Translations under genes and position numbers: made by a program
Origin: Caryophanales bacterium
GTDB lineage: Bacteria; Bacillota_I; Bacilli_A; RFN20; CAG-826
Assembly (NCBI GenBank): GCA_022781015.1
Contig: JALEUF010000179.1
Coordinates: forward strand, 1 to 6,516
Reading direction: 5' to 3'
DNA length: 6,516 nucleotides
In this document: piece by piece, positions 1-5,872 of the stretch
Position numbering within the stretch: the first letter of the stretch is position 1
Layout: the number at the start of each line of letters is the position of its first letter
The notes under the pieces: generated by a model
Seen by the model: only the letters and a program-made list of their open reading frames with translations
Told to the model about the DNA's origin: nothing
Database searches by the model: none

Positions 1-40
1 TGCATTCATTTTCAAGAATATAGTGTTTATTCGTGTTCAT
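1..40 (-). CDS. 5' end of an unidentified gene, cut by the left window edge
   Basis: Only the first 13 codons are inside the window, reading MNTNKHYILENEC. An ATG at 38-40 on the minus strand follows a near-perfect Shine-Dalgarno sequence, AGGAGGGA (46-53), with a 5-nt spacer, and the frame stays open to the edge. That combination makes a real start convincing, although the fragment is far too short to identify a product. The gene is transcribed divergently from the guanylate kinase-like gene and shares the AT-rich region 54-286 with it. Confidence 0.75.
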   Translation of the reverse strand, partial: MNTNKHYILENEC

Positions 41-45
41 AGAGT

Positions 46-53
46 TCCCTCCT
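46..53 (-). promoter_or_regulatory. Strong ribosome binding site of the left-edge gene
   Basis: AGGAGGGA on the minus strand lies 5 nt before the ATG at 38-40. It is the main reason for calling a gene here, and it shows that this genome uses canonical Shine-Dalgarno initiation for some genes. Confidence 0.8.
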
Positions 54-286
54 ACTATTTAAGTACCGACGAGAAACCTTATAGGCTCACGAAAAATAAA
101 AAATATATCTTTAAATTCGATTTATTCTTTCTTAAATAAAGTAATTTTAAGAAATTATATAAATATTAAATTACGATTTTATCGAATGTTTTTAACTGAT
201 TTTTTGCCAAAAAATTGATTTTATATTTTTTTGATAAAACCATTTTCAACTTGAACTAACATAATTAAAAAACAATAATTAGAGGC
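54..286. other. AT-rich divergent intergenic region
   Basis: This 233-nt spacer separates two divergently transcribed genes and is rich in A and T runs, especially 90-240. For the minus-strand gene I see two weak -10 candidates: TATAAG at 78-83 and TATAAT at 154-159. Neither has a convincing -35 at the right distance. The segment 71-88 can form a small bulged hairpin (GAG...CTC around CC/GG), too weak to call a regulatory RNA. No small ORF, riboswitch or tRNA was recognised. Confidence 0.6.
251..279 (+). promoter_or_regulatory. Candidate sigma-A promoter, possibly leaderless, for the guanylate kinase-like gene
   Basis: TTGAAC (251-256) matches the -35 consensus at 4 of 6 positions. AATAAT (274-279) matches the -10 consensus at 5 of 6. 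The spacer is exactly 17 nt. Only 7 nt separate the -10 from the ATG at 287, so transcription would begin at or within a base or two of the start codon. An alternative -10, CATAAT at 260-265, would leave a leader of about 15 nt but has no good -35. In AT-rich DNA such matches can arise by chance. Confidence 0.45.
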
Positions 287-817
287 ATGATTTTATTAGT
301 AGGACAAAGTGCTTCAGGAAAAACTGAAATTGCCAAATCACTTTCAAAGAATTATCACATAAAAAAGGCTATAACAAATACGACTAGGCCAATGCGAAAT
401 GGGGAAGTTAACGGGGCTGATTATTATTTTTTAACCAAAGAAGAATTCCTCAAATTAAAAGAAGATAATAAACTAGTCGAATCTACTTTATATAACGGTA
501 ATTATTATGGGTGTTCTAAATCCGAAGTCGGCAAAGATAAATGCATCGTACTTGAACCTGATGGGATATCTTCTTTCCTGAAATTAAATGATGGAAGCAT
601 GGTCGTCTTCTTATTAAAGGCTAGCAAAAAGACCAGGGAAGAAAGAATGTTATCTAGAGGAGACAAACTAGAAGACATAAAGAAAAGGCTAGATAACGAC
701 GAAGAAAGATTTAAAGAAAGCAATGTCAAATATGACTATGCGATCAATACGGATAATAGAAGCATTGATGAACTAACTAGGGAAATATATAACCTATATA
801 TAAATAGAATAAAATAA
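287..817 (+). CDS. Guanylate kinase-like NMP kinase (short, divergent)
   Basis: Guanylate kinases phosphorylate GMP to GDP with ATP in the cytoplasm. This 176-residue protein has the family layout: P-loop GQSASGKT (6-13), GMP-binding segment NTTRPMRNGEVNGADYYF (31-48, with R34, R37, E40 and the tyrosines), E65, NYYG (72-75), the lid-like RMLSRGDKLEDIKKRL (120-135), and YDYAINTDN (149-157), the usual site of the base-binding Asn. Housekeeping Gmk is usually about 200 residues with GPSGVGKGT. This one is shorter, begins only five residues before the P-loop, and has Cys76 where Thr/Ser normally follows YG. It may therefore be a second, specialised or degenerate paralogue rather than the essential gmk, so no symbol is given. 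The ATG at 287 is the only start that keeps the P-loop. The AGAGG just before it (281-285) is 1 nt away, too close to act as a good Shine-Dalgarno sequence. The gene is monocistronic, ending at a hairpin terminator. Confidence 0.88.
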   Translation: MILLVGQSASGKTEIAKSLSKNYHIKKAITNTTRPMRNGEVNGADYYFLTKEEFLKLKEDNKLVESTLYNGNYYGCSKSEVGKDKCIVLEPDGISSFLKLNDGSMVVFLLKASKKTREERMLSRGDKLEDIKKRLDNDEERFKESNVKYDYAINTDNRSIDELTREIYNLYINRIK

Positions 818-854
818 CAGGGCACCTCGCAGTGCCCTGTATTTCTTATTTATT
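817..854. terminator. Bidirectional Rho-independent terminator between convergent genes
   Basis: A perfect 9-bp inverted repeat, ACAGGGCAC (817-825) and GTGCCCTGT (832-840), encloses a 6-nt loop. On the plus strand it is followed by ATTTCTTATTTATT. On the minus strand it is followed by a T-rich stretch ending in the guanylate kinase-like gene. Both flanks are U-rich in the transcript, so one element can end both convergent genes. The first stem base is the last A of the plus-strand stop codon. The minus-strand U tract overlaps the last codons of the plus-strand gene. Confidence 0.9.
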
Positions 855-3207
855 CGTCAGCTTGGTCATCATCCTTATCGCTAGGCTTGTAATCTTTTAA
901 TTCGGCTGCCCAGTTATGAGGAACTATCTTGCCTTGCTCAAGTCCATTCTTATCCATGACATCTGCAATCAATTGCTTTGCCCTTCTAAGGGATAATTCA
1001 GATTTTACCTTGAAGACAAGAGGAATGTCCTTATAGATGTTCTTATGGGAAACATCTTGGACTGGAAGAGGGGTATTCGCATAATCTTTTGGATTGAGTC
1101 CGAAATATAATTTAAGCGACTTACCAGCGATTGTAATCTTGACGAATGTAATCTTATGTAGACGGAATGTATCGCCAGAATTAGATATTCTAGACTTTAC
1201 TCCATAAGAGAGTATCTCAGACTTAAGTTCGCTGTAATTGGATTTCATATCCTTATCGGCATCTAGCATCCTAGTTGGGAATGGGATACGGATAATCTTA
1301 TCATGAGGAGGAAGGTCAGGATTGACTGCACCTACTACTCTTTTAATAGGCTCGACACTCTTTTCTTCGATTACTTCCTTTTTACTTTCAACTGCAGGAG
1401 CAGGATTATTTACTACTACTGTAATATGTGGGGTCGGAGGAACTACCTCTTCTTTCTTTGGTTCAGGAGTCGGAACTTCGTCTTTAATGACTACATTAGT
1501 TGGAGCAACTTTAGCTTCCTTAATGGTTGAAGTAGATAATTCTTGCTTGATTATCTCCCTAATCATTTCAGGAGTTAGCTTATTGCTATCTTCGACTGGC
1601 TTAGTTTCTTCTTTTGGAAGCTTGGCAAATTCTTCAGAGAATATTTGCCTAATGTCAGTTGCAGTCAAGGTTGGCTTTTTAACTTCTTCCTCTAAAGCTT
1701 TCCTTCTTTCTTCGGAAAGACGGTAGGCTTCAAGACGTTTTTCCTCTTCTTGCTTCTTGAGGTTTTCTTCTTCTAGACGTTTCTTTTTCTCCTCTTCTTC
1801 CTTACGGAGTTGATCAAGAGCAAAGCGTCTAGCATCTTGGAGAGCCTTGGCTTTTTCTTCCTCGGCTTTCCTGGCGTTTTCTTCTTCCTCAAGTTTCTTC
1901 TTCTGCATATTTTCGTTTTCAGTCCTAAATGCAGATAATTCTTGCTTGATTACTTCCCTGACATCACTTTCGCTTAATGTAGGTTGTTCAACAGGCTTTT
2001 CGACTACCTTAGCTGCTTCTTCTTCCTTTTTGGAATCAAGTTCATCCCTAATAATCTTTTTGATATCCTCGGGAGTCAAAGATTTTTGAGGTTCTGGTTC
2101 AACAATGATTTCTCCTTCTTTGGCAAAGACTTTGCTTAATTCATCAGCAAAGATTGAACGTACTTCATCAGCGCTAACTCCCCTAGATTTCTCTTCGCTA
2201 GTAATAGGAGCAGGAACAGAAACTATAACAGGGGTATTCGGTTTTTCTTTATTAGAAAGTTCTTCATGAACAATCTTTCTAATATCATCTGCGGATAAAT
2301 GCTTTTCTCCAGATATAGCACCTTGGATTTCCGATACAGGTACCGCTCCTTTTTTAGAAGCAGGTTCTTCAGTCTTGGAATTTTCTGGTGCGTAAGTATT
2401 TATATATTGGACTAATAATGGTCCTGCAATAGATTGGCCGGAAGCTAATCCATAAGCTGGAGTCTGGTTACGAGAAGTTATATCTCCAACTGGAGTTGCT
2501 GGTGCAATTTCATTTTCTTTGCTAGATGGGGTATCTGCCTTTTCTAGATCTGAGATGAAATCGTCTTGGTTAGGAGTATCTTCATCATGGACGACTAAGA
2601 CATTGCTTGGGGCAGTTTTGCTTTCTTCTACTTTATCTTTTTCTTTGCTAGTAGAAGCACAATATGCAATATCTGCAATAACAGCAATTAAAGAGAAGAT
2701 AAGACCAATTAGAATCAATAAGGCTGGAACTAACGTTAATAAGAACCACCAAATATCAAAGGCCTTGTTATTGAAGTAATCCAAGGATAAGGCAATCAAG
2801 CCACCATCTTTTACTCCGAATGGACCATGTGCACCAAATGGGGTTTCGGTAAAGAATCCTTTGTAGAAGAATGCAATTAATGCATAATCGAATATAACTG
2901 CCTCGACTAAGAATCCAAAGAATTCAAGTAAGGCAAGAGGGTGCTTTTTCCCGATTAGGAAGCATAGATGCAATACCAAGATAAATAGCAATACTCCAGA
3001 TACGGAAATAAAAAGTATTGTGCCTAACGAGGTAAGGGAAGAAAACATTCCCGAGAAGACATTGCCAATGTTAGCAAAGTTGATTAGGGCATCTGATTTA
3101 AAGAAGGCTTTGTCTCCCATTAGGGTTGGCAAAAAATAGAGTAAGACAAGTCCGCCTGCTAAAAATAGAAGTCCTAGGATAGAAAATATAGTTACTTTCT
3201 TTTTCAT
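850..3207 (-). CDS. Four-TM membrane protein with helical repeats, coiled coil and conserved C-terminal domain; function unknown
   Basis: I do not recognise a named family for this 785-residue protein. Membrane segments lie at about 5-28, 59-86, 91-117 and 153-184. Positive charges (MKKK at the start, GKKHP at 86-90, SKEKDK after TM4) put both termini in the cytoplasm. The long tail carries six 15-residue repeats starting at 304, 344, 377, 411, 514 and 544. A Glu/Lys/Arg-rich segment at about 428-510, predicted to be coiled coil, sits between repeats 4 and 5. A compact, less charged domain (about 630-755) follows, including KSRISNSGDTFRL (671-683) and KSLKLYFGLNPKDYA (696-710). From memory, domains resembling it occur in hypothetical proteins of other Firmicutes, but I cannot name an accession. 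The start follows GGAGGTT (3213-3219) with a 5-nt spacer. It is downstream of the lipid kinase with a 93-nt gap. A scaffold or cell-envelope organising role is only an inference from architecture. Confidence 0.88.
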   Translation of the reverse strand: MKKKVTIFSILGLLFLAGGLVLLYFLPTLMGDKAFFKSDALINFANIGNVFSGMFSSLTSLGTILFISVSGVLLFILVLHLCFLIGKKHPLALLEFFGFLVEAVIFDYALIAFFYKGFFTETPFGAHGPFGVKDGGLIALSLDYFNNKAFDIWWFLLTLVPALLILIGLIFSLIAVIADIAYCASTSKEKDKVEESKTAPSNVLVVHDEDTPNQDDFISDLEKADTPSSKENEIAPATPVGDITSRNQTPAYGLASGQSIAGPLLVQYINTYAPENSKTEEPASKKGAVPVSEIQGAISGEKHLSADDIRKIVHEELSNKEKPNTPVIVSVPAPITSEEKSRGVSADEVRSIFADELSKVFAKEGEIIVEPEPQKSLTPEDIKKIIRDELDSKKEEEAAKVVEKPVEQPTLSESDVREVIKQELSAFRTENENMQKKKLEEEENARKAEEEKAKALQDARRFALDQLRKEEEEKKKRLEEENLKKQEEEKRLEAYRLSEERRKALEEEVKKPTLTATDIRQIFSEEFAKLPKEETKPVEDSNKLTPEMIREIIKQELSTSTIKEAKVAPTNVVIKDEVPTPEPKKEEVVPPTPHITVVVNNPAPAVESKKEVIEEKSVEPIKRVVGAVNPDLPPHDKIIRIPFPTRMLDADKDMKSNYSELKSEILSYGVKSRISNSGDTFRLHKITFVKITIAGKSLKLYFGLNPKDYANTPLPVQDVSHKNIYKDIPLVFKVKSELSLRRAKQLIADVMDKNGLEQGKIVPHNWAAELKDYKPSDKDDDQADE
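943..1320 (-). other. Conserved-looking C-terminal domain of the 785-residue protein
   Basis: Residues about 630-755 differ from the rest of the tail: low in Glu/Lys repeats, with alternating hydrophobic strands (ITFVKITIAG at 686-695, SLKLYFGLNP at 697-706, DIPLVFKVKS at 727-736) and a final helix (LRRAKQLIADVMDKNG). That pattern suggests a small alpha/beta domain. I recall similar segments, with a motif like VKSRxSxSxDTFR and a KxLKLYxxLNPxD strand pair, in Firmicutes proteins of unknown function. The boundaries and family are estimates. Confidence 0.55.
1534..2298 (-). repeat. Six in-frame degenerate 15-residue helical repeats
   Basis: The consensus is [LV][ST]xx[DE][IV][RK]x[IV][FIV]xxE[LF][SDA]. 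Copies run from the protein's N-terminal side: 2254-2298 (LSADDIRKIVHEELS), 2134-2178 (VSADEVRSIFADELS), 2035-2079 (LTPEDIKKIIRDELD), 1933-1977 (LSESDVREVIKQELS), 1624-1668 (LTATDIRQIFSEEFA) and 1534-1578 (LTPEMIREIIKQELS; M replaces the acidic residue). Each looks like an N-capped amphipathic helix, with S/T-x-x-D/E as the cap. Spacing between starts is 40, 33, 34, 103 and 30 residues, the long gap being the coiled-coil segment. Confidence 0.85.
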
Positions 3208-3212
3208 AGAAT

Positions 3213-3219
3213 AACCTCC
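3213..3219 (-). promoter_or_regulatory. Ribosome binding site of the 785-residue membrane protein
   Basis: GGAGGTT on the minus strand lies 5 nt before the ATG at 3205-3207. It fixes the start at the lysine-rich N-terminus just before the first membrane segment. Confidence 0.85.
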
Positions 3220-3236
3220 ACTTCAAGTTATCGTTA

Positions 3237-3259
3237 CACTCATTGTAAAACAATGAATG
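3237..3259. promoter_or_regulatory. Dyad (10-bp arms) overlapping a possible -10 box upstream of the membrane-protein gene
   Basis: CACTCATTGT (3237-3246) and ACAATGAATG (3250-3259) form an inverted repeat with one mismatch and a 3-nt centre. The inner 7 bp are perfect. In minus-strand RNA the mismatch becomes a U-G pair. No T-run follows on either strand, so it is not a standard terminator. On the minus strand it contains TACAAT (3242-3247), a 5-of-6 match to -10, with no good -35. It could be an operator over a promoter specific to the membrane-protein gene. Confidence 0.4.
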
Positions 3260-3300
3260 GAAAGAAAAAAGAAAAATCAACGCAAAAGTGGGCTAAAAAT

Positions 3301-4161
3301 TCATTCGGATAAGGATTTAACGCAATAAAAAGAGATATGTTTAGGCATTATTCTAATAATTTTGCCCTTAATTTCTTTTCTTTCTCCATCTAGACACCAA
3401 ATGGATGGAGCATCTAATATTTCTACTTCTTTTGCATATATGGGTTTGCTGATTTTAAAAGGCAAATAGGAAAGAAGGCCATTAAAAATGGTATTCTTTG
3501 TTAAATATAATTCAAACACACCGTCTTTAGGAGAAGACTTCTTGTTTATTTTAAATCCACCAACCTTTTTGCCATTCATTACAAGAACAAAAGGAGCGAC
3601 CCCTGTATATGTTTTCTCATTGATTTTAAAAGAATAATTGACACGTGTCTTCTTGAATCCCTCTTTAATAGATGCGAAATAGTAGGCGAAATAATGGAAC
3701 TGTTTTACTTTCTTTCTTTTAGTCTCATAGGAAATAGAAGAATAAGCTCCAAATGAAGCCATGTATACAAAATAATTATCACCGACATTAACTAAATCAA
3801 AGCGACACGTGTAGTTATTTTCTATGACTTTTATAGATTTTTTTATCGATCTAGAAAGCCCGAAAATGGAGCCACAATCGCACATTGTTCCAGTCGGTAT
3901 ATATCCAATCGTTGGCCTTTTATCTAATTTAGCAACAACATTGATGACGTTATTTAAAGTGCCGTCTCCTCCACAAACTATTAAGTTATCATAGTCTCCT
4001 AGCATTGATGGAAGTTTTAATAGAAGCGAATCGATATCATCAATCTTAACGAAATCAAAAATATCGAAAACCTTGGACAATCTATCCTTAATTAGGTTAT
4101 CGATTTTTTGTTTGTCCCCCCTGCCACTATTAGAGGCACTTAAGCATAAGGCTTTCTTCAT
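3301..4161 (-). CDS. Diacylglycerol kinase-family lipid kinase (DgkB/YegS-like)
   Basis: This family transfers ATP phosphate to diacylglycerol or related lipids at the inner face of the membrane, recycling diacylglycerol to phosphatidic acid. The 286 residues match the usual length of about 290-300. GGDGTLN (64-70) is the nucleotide-binding and catalytic signature. PTGTMCD (89-95) stands where P-x-GTxND is usual, so Asn is replaced by Cys94. PKDGVFELYL (211-220) and CLDGE (256-260) are the conserved C-terminal strands with their acidic residues. The N-terminal SASNSGRG replaces the common NPxSGxG. The substrate cannot be told from sequence; sphingoid or undecaprenol kinases share the fold. 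The ATG at 4159-4161 lies 18 nt after the pyrG stop with no Shine-Dalgarno sequence, and a promoter-like element ends 6 nt before it. The gene ends in TGA. Confidence 0.9.
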   Translation of the reverse strand: MKKALCLSASNSGRGDKQKIDNLIKDRLSKVFDIFDFVKIDDIDSLLLKLPSMLGDYDNLIVCGGDGTLNNVINVVAKLDKRPTIGYIPTGTMCDCGSIFGLSRSIKKSIKVIENNYTCRFDLVNVGDNYFVYMASFGAYSSISYETKRKKVKQFHYFAYYFASIKEGFKKTRVNYSFKINEKTYTGVAPFVLVMNGKKVGGFKINKKSSPKDGVFELYLTKNTIFNGLLSYLPFKISKPIYAKEVEILDAPSIWCLDGERKEIKGKIIRIMPKHISFYCVKSLSE

Positions 4162-4167
4162 AGAGGG

Positions 4168-4197
4168 ATTCTATCATATTTATTTGTTCTTATTCAA
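4168..4197 (-). promoter_or_regulatory. Candidate leaderless promoter for the lipid kinase, inside the end of pyrG
   Basis: On the minus strand, TTGAAT (4192-4197; 4 of 6 to -35) is followed after 18 nt by TAGAAT (4168-4173; 5 of 6 to -10). The -10 ends 6 nt before the A of the ATG at 4161, where transcription would normally start. The gap contains CCCTCT and no Shine-Dalgarno sequence. ATAGA/TCTAT arms (4160-4174) could form a weak hairpin over the start in a read-through mRNA from pyrG. A leaderless transcript would lack the 5' arm. Confidence 0.4.
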
Positions 4198-5787
4198 AAT
4201 AGAGGCGCCAACAAAATGATCAAACAGTGGATTTGGTCTTAGTGGCCTAGAAGTAAATTCAGGATGGAATTGGCTAGCAATGAAGAATGGATGGTTATCT
4301 AATTCAACAATTTCAACTAAACCAGTCTGAGGGTTTATTCCGCTAAATTTCATATGGCTAGAAGCGAATTGTTCGGCGAATTTAGAATTGAATTCATACC
4401 TATGGCGGTGTCTTTCTCTAATTAAATCTTTCTTGTAGCAGCTTTCGGCCAAAGAGCCTTTAGTTAGCTTGCAATCATAACTGCCTAATCTAAGTGTGCC
4501 ACCCATATCGATTCCGTTATATTGGTCACGTAAAATATCAATTACAGGATATTTGGATTCAGGATCGAATTCGGTTGAATTGGCCCCTTCCATCCCCAAT
4601 ACATCTTCTGCATATTCAATAACGGCAAGTTGCATACCTAGGCAAATACCTAGGAATGGGACATTATGTTCCCTAGCATATTTAATAGCCAATATCTTTC
4701 CTTCAGATCCTCTTTGTCCGAATCCTCCAGGAACTAAGATACCATCACAATTAGAAAGTAAGGCATCGACATTGTTTTCTTTTATATCCATGGACTTAAT
4801 CCATTCGATTTCAACATTGGCATCATGGGCATATCCAGCAGCCTTCAAGGCTTGGTATACTGATAGATAAGCATCTTTTAGCTCGACATATTTACCTACA
4901 AGAGCAATCTTGACGGTATCTTTGATATTTTTAATCTTGGATATGAATTTTTTCAGATCAGTCAAATTAGGTTCTTTTGCACTTAATCCGAAATGCTTTA
5001 AGACATAATCATCGATTCCTTGTTCATGTAAATCGATTGGCAAGTCATAAATACATTCGCAGTCATCGGCTTCAAATACGCCTTCTAGAGGTACATTGCA
5101 GAATAAGGATACTTTTTCTTTTGTATGCTTATCTAGTTTGACTTCACTTCTTAAGATAATTGCATCTGGCTGGATACCTAAACCAGTTAATTCCTTGACG
5201 GAGTGTTGGGTTGGCTTGGTTTTTGTTTCTTCGCTTGTCTTAAGATAAGGAACCAAGGTGTTATGGACAAACATGGTGTTAGAATAACCAAATTCTAACC
5301 TAGCTTGTCTAATGGCTTCTAGGAATGGAAGGGATTCAATATCACCTACTGTCCCCCCTATTTCAGTAATAACAACATCAGCTTTGGATACTCTAGCGGC
5401 ATCAAGAAGCCTTTGCTTTATTTCGTTTGTAATGTGAGGAATAACTTGGATAGTAGCTCCTAGATAGTCCCCCCTTCTTTCTCTAGATATAACGGAAGAA
5501 TAAATCTTACCGGAAGTAACTGAAGATTCCTTTGTTAGATTCTCATCAAGCCATCTTTCGTAATGGCCGATATCAAGGTCAGTTTCGGCTCCATCATCGG
5601 TAACAAAGACTTCACCATGTTGATAAGGTGACATTGTACCTGGGTCAACATTCAAATATGGGTCGAACTTCTGCATAAAGACCTTAAAGCCCCTTTTTTT
5701 CAAAAGCAAGCCAAGGCTAGAAGCGGATATTCCTTTGCCTAAACTAGAAACAACTCCGCCAGTAACAAATATAAACTTGGTATCCAT
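4180..5787 (-). CDS. pyrG: CTP synthase (glutamine hydrolysing)
   Basis: PyrG converts UTP to CTP using ATP and ammonia from glutamine, the last step of pyrimidine nucleotide synthesis in the cytosol. The protein is 535 residues, the normal family length, and complete. The amidoligase domain shows FVTGGVVSSLGKG (7-19) with the ATP-binding loop, KFDPYLNVDPGTMSPYQHGE (40-59) for substrate and Mg, and GGTVGDIES (144-152). The class I glutaminase domain (from about 290) shows GGFGQRG (354-360), the nucleophile Cys382 in GICLGMQ (380-386), RHRYEFN (461-467), and the catalytic His508 and Glu510 in HPEF. The start is the ATG at 5785-5787 after GGAGG with a 5-nt gap. An in-frame TTG at 5797-5799 overlaps that ribosome binding site and is unlikely to be used. 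The lipid kinase follows closely. I see no GC-rich attenuator of the kind known for Bacillus pyrG in the short leader. Confidence 0.98.
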   Translation of the reverse strand: MDTKFIFVTGGVVSSLGKGISASSLGLLLKKRGFKVFMQKFDPYLNVDPGTMSPYQHGEVFVTDDGAETDLDIGHYERWLDENLTKESSVTSGKIYSSVISRERRGDYLGATIQVIPHITNEIKQRLLDAARVSKADVVITEIGGTVGDIESLPFLEAIRQARLEFGYSNTMFVHNTLVPYLKTSEETKTKPTQHSVKELTGLGIQPDAIILRSEVKLDKHTKEKVSLFCNVPLEGVFEADDCECIYDLPIDLHEQGIDDYVLKHFGLSAKEPNLTDLKKFISKIKNIKDTVKIALVGKYVELKDAYLSVYQALKAAGYAHDANVEIEWIKSMDIKENNVDALLSNCDGILVPGGFGQRGSEGKILAIKYAREHNVPFLGICLGMQLAVIEYAEDVLGMEGANSTEFDPESKYPVIDILRDQYNGIDMGGTLRLGSYDCKLTKGSLAESCYKKDLIRERHRHRYEFNSKFAEQFASSHMKFSGINPQTGLVEIVELDNHPFFIASQFHPEFTSRPLRPNPLFDHFVGASILNKNK

Positions 5788-5791
5788 AGGA

Positions 5792-5797
5792 TCCTCC
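5792..5797 (-). promoter_or_regulatory. Ribosome binding site that decides the pyrG start
   Basis: GGAGGA on the minus strand precedes ATG 5785-5787. An open-frame TTG at 5797-5799, which would add the residues MEDP, shares its last G with this site and so cannot be served by it. The ATG start also gives the conserved MDTKFIFVTGG N-terminus. Confidence 0.85.
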
Positions 5798-5815
5798 AAA
5801 ACAAAAACTCCGCTT

Positions 5816-5844
5816 ATTTTAGGCTATAATCAAGAAATAGACAA
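5816..5844 (-). promoter_or_regulatory. Candidate sigma-A promoter of pyrG
   Basis: On the minus strand, TTGTCT (5839-5844; 4 of 6 to -35) is followed after exactly 17 nt by TAAAAT (5816-5821; 5 of 6 to -10). Transcription would start near 5809, giving a leader of about 22 nt that contains the ribosome binding site. The sequence between the upstream hydrolase gene and this promoter holds no convincing terminator, so read-through from that gene is possible too. Confidence 0.5.
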
Positions 5845-5872
5845 AACCAAAATGGCAATTTTAAGACAATGT

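Noticed and set aside
71..88. Small bulged hairpin upstream of the left-edge gene as a riboswitch or leader element
   Set aside because: It has only five interrupted base pairs, with no recognisable riboswitch core or attenuator.
505..729. Minus-strand open frame of 74 codons inside the guanylate kinase-like gene
   Set aside because: It is a Ser/Leu-rich antisense shadow of a clear coding region with family motifs.
1303..2089. Plus-strand open frames of 75, 134 and 80 codons opposite the membrane-protein gene
   Set aside because: Their Ser/Phe/Leu-rich translations are the antisense of Glu/Lys-rich repeats and coiled coil. No ribosome binding site or independent conservation signal is visible.
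3098..3280. 60-codon minus-strand frame overlapping the start of the membrane-protein gene
   Set aside because: It is out of frame with the strongly supported gene, has a poor start context, and most of it is a shadow of the TM1 region.
3301..3303. Possibility that TGA encodes tryptophan (Mycoplasma code)
   Set aside because: TGA ends the lipid kinase at the expected family length, and tryptophans in the genes inspected are TGG.
4496..4870. Plus-strand open frame of 124 codons inside pyrG
   Set aside because: It is antisense to the conserved PyrG glutaminase domain, has no ribosome binding site and resembles no family I know.
5788..5799. Longer pyrG start at TTG 5797-5799 (four extra residues)
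   Set aside because: The TTG overlaps the Shine-Dalgarno sequence that serves the ATG at 5785-5787, and the shorter form has the standard PyrG N-terminus and length.
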